Below, one piece after another: positions 59,358 to 64,000 of a stretch of 64,000 bases of DNA. A model generated the notes under the pieces. It was not told the origin of the DNA. It saw only the letters and a program-made list of their open reading frames with translations, and made no database searches. The stretch is from assembly GCA_024628785.1 (NCBI GenBank), contig CP102405.1:930001-994000 (forward strand). The letters run 5' to 3'. The translations under genes and the position numbers were made by a program. The DNA is from Fusobacteria bacterium ZRK30. Lineage in GTDB: Bacteria; Fusobacteriota; Fusobacteriia; Fusobacteriales; Fusobacteriaceae. The number at the start of each line of letters is the position of its first letter. The first letter of the stretch is position 1.

Positions 59358-60674
59358 ATGAAAAAAAGTTTAAAATTTATATTACCATCGCTATTAGGGA
59401 TAGGACTATTTATCCTGCCGATAACATTCAACGGAACTACAACTGTATTTTTAGGGCATGCCAATGGTTTTGTAAAGAATAATATTAAGGATCAGGTATT
59501 ATTTTACGGGATGTTGATCTCAGTCATAACGATTATCCTTAGTATATTGGGAAGTTTAGTAAAACCTAAGTTTATTGAAGACAACGAGATGTTAAAATCT
59601 ATGTTTAATATGAGTTTAGGAGGGTTAGTGGTAAGGATCGTAGGTGCTTTATTCTATATCATGGTTTATTTTAAGATAGGACCTGAGATGGTTATTGGAA
59701 AATATACAGGAGGACTGGTAGTAAATGATTTTATCGGGTCATTGTTAGTAACATTTACAGTTGGAAACTTAATACTGCCATTTCTTTTAGACTTTGGATT
59801 ACTGGAGTTTCTGGGAAATTTATCTAAACCAATTATGAGAACTCTATTTAAGGTGCCGGGAAGAAGTGCTGTAGATGCTATCACTTCATTTGTAGGAGAT
59901 GGAACCCTGGGAATATTAGTTACCGATGAACAGCATGCCAAAGGATATTATACCAAGAGGGAAGCTATTATAATCTCAACATGTTTTTCAGTGGTAGGGA
60001 TATCATTTACTTCCTTTGTAGCAGAGGAGCTGGGATTTTCAGAAAGATTTCCGTTATTTTATGGGACGATAATTATGACCTGTATTCTGGTAGCAATGAT
60101 AATAGCAAGGTTACCAATAATGAAAAAATACCCGGATGAATATATGAAGGGTGTAGGGAAACAAATCTCAGAAGAGGAATCTCAGGTGAATCTGAAGGTA
60201 GCGTATGCCACAGCAGTAAAAAAAGCTGAAAGTGGAAATGTATCTTCATTTAGTAAGATGGTTCCTGCAATAGTAAATATTCATATGACATTTATTCCCA
60301 CAATAGTTTTTGTAGGAACTCTGGGATTGATCACAGCAGAACACACAGAAATATTTAATTATATAGCGATGCCTGTAACACCGATATTTAAAATTTTAAA
60401 TATTCCAGATGCAGCTCTGGTAGCCAAGGCATCTTTAGTAGGGTTTACAGATATGTATCTGCCGACAATTTTTATAAAGGGTTCGGAACATGAGATATCT
60501 AAATTTATAGTTGGGACTCTATCATTTACACAGTTGATCTTTATGGCAGAGACCGGATCAATCTTGTTGAAAACAAAGATGAAATTTAATATATTGGAAG
60601 TAGCTGGATTTTTCTTACTGAGAACAGCTCTTAGTTTACCGATAATAATAATAGTAGCGAAATTATTTGTTTAA
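59358..60674 (+). CDS. YjiH-type membrane protein with nucleoside-recognition (gate) domains
   Basis: A 438-aa protein with about eleven hydrophobic segments. LFIDMG-like GVNILPITFNGTT starts, then DFGLLEFLGNLSKPIMRTLFKVPGRSAVDAITSF, split over two segments, and VGISFTSFVAEELGF and VGFTDMYLPTIFIKG follow. These are the features of YjiH/nucleoside-recognition-gate proteins, whose transport role is suspected but unproven. It lies between ABC genes, with AGAGGAGAAGAA before the ATG, and YjiH-type genes often sit next to M20 amidohydrolases. Perhaps an exporter or importer of the M20 substrate. Confidence 0.78.
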   Translation: MKKSLKFILPSLLGIGLFILPITFNGTTTVFLGHANGFVKNNIKDQVLFYGMLISVITIILSILGSLVKPKFIEDNEMLKSMFNMSLGGLVVRIVGALFYIMVYFKIGPEMVIGKYTGGLVVNDFIGSLLVTFTVGNLILPFLLDFGLLEFLGNLSKPIMRTLFKVPGRSAVDAITSFVGDGTLGILVTDEQHAKGYYTKREAIIISTCFSVVGISFTSFVAEELGFSERFPLFYGTIIMTCILVAMIIARLPIMKKYPDEYMKGVGKQISEEESQVNLKVAYATAVKKAESGNVSSFSKMVPAIVNIHMTFIPTIVFVGTLGLITAEHTEIFNYIAMPVTPIFKILNIPDAALVAKASLVGFTDMYLPTIFIKGSEHEISKFIVGTLSFTQLIFMAETGSILLKTKMKFNILEVAGFFLLRTALSLPIIIIVAKLFV

Positions 60675-60692
60675 AATTAAAGGAGGAACAAA

Positions 60693-61427
60693 ATGAAAAA
60701 AACGATGAAATTAATAATGACAGTAATAGTGGGAATATTTATGGTAGCTTGTGGAAATAAGAGTGAGGAAAAAATATCTAAGATATACGTGGGAACCAAT
60801 GCCGAGTTTGCACCATTTGAATATTTAGAAGATGGAAAAACAGTGGGATTTGATATGGATCTGATGGCCGCGATATCAAAGGAGATAGGGGTAGAGATAG
60901 AGATTAAAGATATGGCTTTTGATGGTCTGTTACCGGCATTACAGGCTAAAAAAGTGGATATGATAATTGCAGGGATGACAGCTACAGAGGAAAGAAAGAA
61001 AGCTGTAAACTTCAGTGAAACATACTATAAAGCAAATCAAGTGATCATAACAGCTGAAGACGCAGAGGATATCTCAAATTTTAAAATGTTAAAAGGAAAG
61101 AAAGTAGGAGTAATATTAGGATTTACAGGAGATGTAGTAGTCAGTGAGATAGATGGTGTAGAAGTAAAAAAATATAATGCAGGGTATGCAGCTATAATGG
61201 ACTTAAAGGAAGGAAAGATAGACGCAGTAGTATTAGATGGTGAACCAGCTAAGAACTTTGTAAAAAACAATGAGGGGATAAAAGTTACATCGGCAGAGGG
61301 AGAAAAGGAAGAGTATGCAATGGCAGTATCTAAAGATAATGCAGAGTTATTGAAAGATATAAATACAGCTTTAACAACATTAAAGGGAAATGGAACGTAC
61401 GATAAATTATTAAAAAAATGGTTTTAG
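60693..61427 (+). CDS. Amino acid ABC transporter substrate-binding lipoprotein 1
   Basis: A 244-aa family-3 binding protein with lipobox FMVACGNK (Cys at about 20). GTNAEFAPFEYLEDGKTVGFDMDLMAAIS is the N-lobe signature (quoted in parts), with DMAFDGLLPALQAKKVDMIIAGMTATEERKKAVNFS-type sequence. Related to the second binding protein at 62744. Follows the YjiH gene by 18 nt (ribosome binding site AAAGGAGGAAC). Ligand: a polar or basic amino acid. Confidence 0.9.
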   Translation: MKKTMKLIMTVIVGIFMVACGNKSEEKISKIYVGTNAEFAPFEYLEDGKTVGFDMDLMAAISKEIGVEIEIKDMAFDGLLPALQAKKVDMIIAGMTATEERKKAVNFSETYYKANQVIITAEDAEDISNFKMLKGKKVGVILGFTGDVVVSEIDGVEVKKYNAGYAAIMDLKEGKIDAVVLDGEPAKNFVKNNEGIKVTSAEGEKEEYAMAVSKDNAELLKDINTALTTLKGNGTYDKLLKKWF

Positions 61428-61495
61428 AAAGAGAGATTAATATGGGAAGCAGGTATATTGAAAATTAAATAGGAAATAAATCATGCTAATCTAAC

Positions 61496-61531
61496 AGGGA
61501 TTCTGTTGAAAACGGCAGGGTCCCTTTTTTA
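61496..61531 (+). terminator. Intra-operon terminator before the M20 gene
   Basis: AGGGATTCTGTT-GAAA-ACGGCAGGGTCCCT imperfect stem with T6. It separates the binding-protein gene from the amidohydrolase, probably allowing partial read-through. Confidence 0.7.
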
Positions 61532-61562
61532 TACAAAAAAATAAGGAAATTTGGAGGAAAAG

Positions 61563-62729
61563 ATGATATTAAATGCGAAAAAAATTTATTCAGATTATGC
61601 AGATGAACTAATAAAATTAAATCATTATATCTATAAAAATCCAGAATTAGGAAATCGTGAAATAAAAGCAAGGGATGCTCATACTGTCCTTTTAGAAAAA
61701 AATGGATTTCAGATAGAAAAAGAATTTATAGGGATAAAAACAGCATTTAAAGCCACCTATAAATCCAAAAAAAATGGACCTAAAATAGCTTTTTTAGCTG
61801 AGTATGATGCTCTTCCAGAGATAGGACATGGGTGCGGGCATAATATATTGGGAACTTCCAGTACAGGAGCAGGATTAATATTAAAGGAATTTGCAGAAGA
61901 TTTAGGTGGAGAAGTAATAGTTCTTGGGACACCGGCAGAGGAAACTGACGGAGCCAAGGTGGATATGGCTAAAGAAGGGGTCTTTGAAGATATAGATGTA
62001 GTGATGTCAGTTCACCCTACAGGGGAATTTCATATTGAAAGCGGAACCTCTCAGGCTATGGAAGCTATAAGGTTTAAGTATTTTGGTAAGACAGCTCATG
62101 CGGCAGGATCTCCTCACTTAGGGATAAATGCTCTGGATGGAGTTATAACTCTTTTTAACGGGGTAAATGCCATGAGACAGCAAACTTATGAAACCGACAG
62201 GATCCACGGAATAATTACAAATGGAGGAGAAGCTGCCAATATAATCCCGGATTTTTGTTCGGCAGATTTTTATATAAGGAGCAGTAGCGATAAAGAGTTG
62301 AAAAAATTGTCAGAAAGGGTAAAAAAATGTGCCGAAGGAGCAGCCCTTGCTACAGGAACCAGACTGGAGATGGAAAATTATGAATACAGTTTTAAAGATC
62401 TTATAACCAACAAAAAATTATCTGAAACTTATATAAAAAATCTGAAACTTTTAGGTGTTAAAGAGATAAAAAAAGGAGAAAAATCAGGTTCTACAGATAT
62501 GGGAGATGTCAGTTACTGCTGCCCGGTTATTCATCCATATTTTCCCATAAGCGATGAAGAGTTACCAGGTCATAGTGTAGAGTTTGCCAGAGCAAGTATA
62601 ACAGAAAAAGCTTACGAAGGAATGAAGGAAGCAGTTCTATCTATGGTAATGACTGCAGTAGACATAATAATGGATAAAGAATTATTAAAAGAAATTAAAG
62701 AGGAATTTCTTTTAACCCATAAAAAATAA
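61563..62729 (+). CDS. M20-family amidohydrolase (AbgB-like)
   Basis: A 388-aa two-metal amidase. Catalytic-domain motifs: LAEYDALPEIGHGCGHNILG (metal ligands D, H), GTPAEETDGAK (catalytic Glu pair) and VMSVHPTGEFHIESG. Between them a dimerisation insert (AIRFKYFGKTAHAAGSPHLG) is present. Near the end LPGHSVEFARAS supplies the last histidine. Such enzymes release amino acids from N-acyl or p-aminobenzoyl-glutamate type amides, or from dipeptides. The ATG at 61563 follows TTTGGAGGAAAAG. Its location between two binding proteins suggests the imported compound is a conjugated amino acid. Confidence 0.87.
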   Translation: MILNAKKIYSDYADELIKLNHYIYKNPELGNREIKARDAHTVLLEKNGFQIEKEFIGIKTAFKATYKSKKNGPKIAFLAEYDALPEIGHGCGHNILGTSSTGAGLILKEFAEDLGGEVIVLGTPAEETDGAKVDMAKEGVFEDIDVVMSVHPTGEFHIESGTSQAMEAIRFKYFGKTAHAAGSPHLGINALDGVITLFNGVNAMRQQTYETDRIHGIITNGGEAANIIPDFCSADFYIRSSSDKELKKLSERVKKCAEGAALATGTRLEMENYEYSFKDLITNKKLSETYIKNLKLLGVKEIKKGEKSGSTDMGDVSYCCPVIHPYFPISDEELPGHSVEFARASITEKAYEGMKEAVLSMVMTAVDIIMDKELLKEIKEEFLLTHKK

Positions 62730-62743
62730 AGGAGATAAAACTT

Positions 62744-63490
62744 ATGAAAAAATTAATAAATTTAGTTGGAATTTTAATGATGGTTGTATTGGCTGGATGC
62801 GGTAAAGAAGAGGTGCAGACTAAAAAAATATACATAGGAACAAACGCCGAATATAAACCCTATGAATATATTGAAAATGGAGAAATAACAGGGTTTGACA
62901 TCGAGTTTATGGAAGCTTTGGCTGAAAATTTAGAGTATGAAATAGAGTGGAAAAACTTAAGTTTTGACGGATTATTACCGGCTCTTCAGACCCATAAGAT
63001 AGATATGGTGATAGCCGGTATGTCACCTACAGAGGAAAGAAAAAAAGCTGTAGATTTTACCGATATCTATCATAGCAGTGGACAGGCTGTTTTAGTTAAC
63101 AAAGAAAATAAGGAGATTCAATCAGCAGAAAATTTAAAGGGAAAAGTTATAGGGGTCCAGTTGGGAAGTCTTCAGGAAGGTATCGCTTCTAAAATAGAAG
63201 GTACAGAGGTAAAAAATTATAATTCTTTTACGGGAGCAGTCTTAGAACTTAATGCACAAAAGATAGATGCTGTTATAGTTGGGGATATTGTAGCAGATAA
63301 TTATTTGGAAAATAATAAGAATTTAAAGAAAATAAGTTTATCGGAAGAGCAGCAGAAAGGGACAGACGGAACAGCTATAGCCCTGGAAAAAGGCCAGACT
63401 GAGTTACTTAAAAATCTCAATAAAGGGATAAAAGAGTTAAAAACTAATGGGAAATACCAGGAACTATTAAATAAATATTTTGGTGACTAG
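62744..63490 (+). CDS. Amino acid ABC transporter substrate-binding lipoprotein 2
   Basis: A 248-aa family-3 binding protein: lipobox VVLAGCGKEE, then GTNAEYKPYEYIENGEITGFDIEFM in parts, FDGLLPALQTHKIDMVIAGMS and EERKKAVDFTDIY. It is clearly a paralogue of the protein at 60693 but diverged in the ligand-contact loops, so it may widen the range of the shared permease. The ribosome binding site is AAAGGAGATAAAA. Fourteen nt after the M20 gene. Confidence 0.9.
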   Translation: MKKLINLVGILMMVVLAGCGKEEVQTKKIYIGTNAEYKPYEYIENGEITGFDIEFMEALAENLEYEIEWKNLSFDGLLPALQTHKIDMVIAGMSPTEERKKAVDFTDIYHSSGQAVLVNKENKEIQSAENLKGKVIGVQLGSLQEGIASKIEGTEVKNYNSFTGAVLELNAQKIDAVIVGDIVADNYLENNKNLKKISLSEEQQKGTDGTAIALEKGQTELLKNLNKGIKELKTNGKYQELLNKYFGD

Positions 63491-63535
63491 TATATAAATA
63501 AAAACTAATGAAATCAATATATTCAAGGAGGAGCA

Positions 63536-64000
63536 ATGAAACTTTGGGGTGGACGATTTAATAAGGAAACAGCAAAAATATTAGAGGAATTCAATGGATC
63601 TATAAATTTTGATAAAAGAATGTATGAAGAGGACATAGTGGGGAGTATAGCCCACTCTAAGATGCTGGCTAAACAGGAGATTATTGGAATAGATGAACAA
63701 AAAAAAATAGAAAACGGACTGAAACAGATACTCGAAGAGATAAAGGCTGGGAAGTTTACATTTGATCTAAAAGATGAAGATATCCATATGGCTATTGAGA
63801 AAAGATTGATAGAGATCGTAGGAGAAGTAGGGGGGAAACTCCATACAGCTAGAAGCAGAAATGATCAGGTAGCTTTGGATATCAGAATGTATCTAAAAAA
63901 AGAAAGTATGGCAATTGAGGAATTATTAGGAGAACTATTGGATGGGTTGGTAGAAACAGCTGATAAAAATAAAGATGTTATTATGCCTGGATACACCCAT
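63536..64000 (+). CDS. argH: Argininosuccinate lyase (partial, runs off the window)
   Basis: The first 155 codons of a fumarase/aspartase-superfamily enzyme: MKLWGGRFNKETAKILEEFN start, DEDIHMAIEKRLIEIVG, and the signature-region lead HTARSRNDQVALDIRMYL, then DVIMPGYTH at the cut. It cleaves argininosuccinate to arginine and fumarate. ATG with AAGGAGGAGCA upstream. The preceding basic-amino-acid-like transporter and Arg-rich leader make an arginine theme plausible. Confidence 0.95.
   Translation, partial: MKLWGGRFNKETAKILEEFNGSINFDKRMYEEDIVGSIAHSKMLAKQEIIGIDEQKKIENGLKQILEEIKAGKFTFDLKDEDIHMAIEKRLIEIVGEVGGKLHTARSRNDQVALDIRMYLKKESMAIEELLGELLDGLVETADKNKDVIMPGYTH

Noticed and set aside
61442-61468. 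Eight-codon ORF (MGSRYIEN) before the M20 gene terminator as a second leader peptide
   Set aside because: The ribosome binding site is weak, only one Arg codon is present, and the distance to the terminator is not suggestive; too short to support.
1-64000. CRISPR arrays, insertion sequences, prophage or integrase genes
   Set aside because: No spaced direct repeats, transposase motifs or phage structural genes are visible; gene order and codon style are uniform throughout.

Overview
The window is a 64-kb piece of a low-GC chromosome with densely packed genes, strong GGAGG-type ribosome binding sites and short intergenic regions. Purine-rich mRNA strands and AT-rich codons combine with clear Gram-negative envelope genes: a beta-barrel outer membrane protein, a periplasmic Slt-type transglycosylase and exported TPR proteins. 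Anaerobic gene choices (tyrosine-dependent ThiH, methionine gamma-lyase, Na+-coupled transporters) fit the same picture. Together they point to a fusobacterium, possibly a marine or sediment member related to Ilyobacter, Propionigenium or Psychrilyobacter. That placement is an impression from protein style, not a computed result. I saw no phage, transposase, CRISPR array, integrase or rRNA. There is one tRNA, Ser(GGA).

Layout. 1-10.7 kb: DNA metabolism and alarmone block (uvrB, a ppGpp-synthetase-like gene, a gene with a degenerate diadenylate-cyclase-like domain, xseA, an exported TPR protein, dprA, topA). 10.8-12.7 kb: exported ferritin-like protein, a small unknown gene, and rplM-rpsI on the minus strand with a strong promoter. 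13-22.6 kb: sugar PTS region (malX, malY, a PRD-like regulator, fruA with a divergent PRD/EIIB/EIIA regulator, manA). 22.7-31.1 kb: tRNA-Ser, recJ, a nitroreductase, an ArsR-rhodanese pair, padR-fetA-fetB and a lytic transglycosylase. 31.4-37.8 kb: mutL, rlmH, two small conserved genes, an exported TPR protein and lysS. 38-40.8 kb: an Rrf2 regulator followed by a cystine-type ABC transporter. 41-47.7 kb: a polyferredoxin-like membrane protein, a Na+/alanine symporter, a methyltransferase, an outer membrane protein, a Crp-type regulator and an MFS transporter. 47.7-51.5 kb: an NhaC-family transporter and methionine gamma-lyase flanked by two PhnA-like paralogues. 51.5-57.5 kb: a PHP phosphoesterase, then a TPP-riboswitch-controlled thiSGHFEC operon ending in an unknown gene. 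57.6-64 kb: an arginine-rich leader peptide with two tandem terminators, then a polar amino acid ABC transporter, a YjiH-type membrane protein, two solute-binding lipoproteins, an M20 amidohydrolase and the start of argH.

How it fits together. Much of the accessory content deals with amino acids and sulfur. A cystine ABC system lies behind a candidate Rrf2 operator; methionine gamma-lyase and a MalY-type C-S lyase can release thiols or H2S; an ArsR regulator controls or accompanies a rhodanese; and thiamine synthesis uses ThiS thiocarboxylate. The observations most worth a second look are: (1) the translationally coupled alarmone synthetase and DAC-like sensor gene; (2) the Arg-rich leader peptide and tandem terminators before the ABC operon that runs into argH; (3) an in-frame UGA between a well-placed start and the rhodanese, with a short hairpin behind it; (4) a helicase-like tail on RecJ; and (5) a PRD-type regulator that appears to have lost its phosphorylatable histidines.
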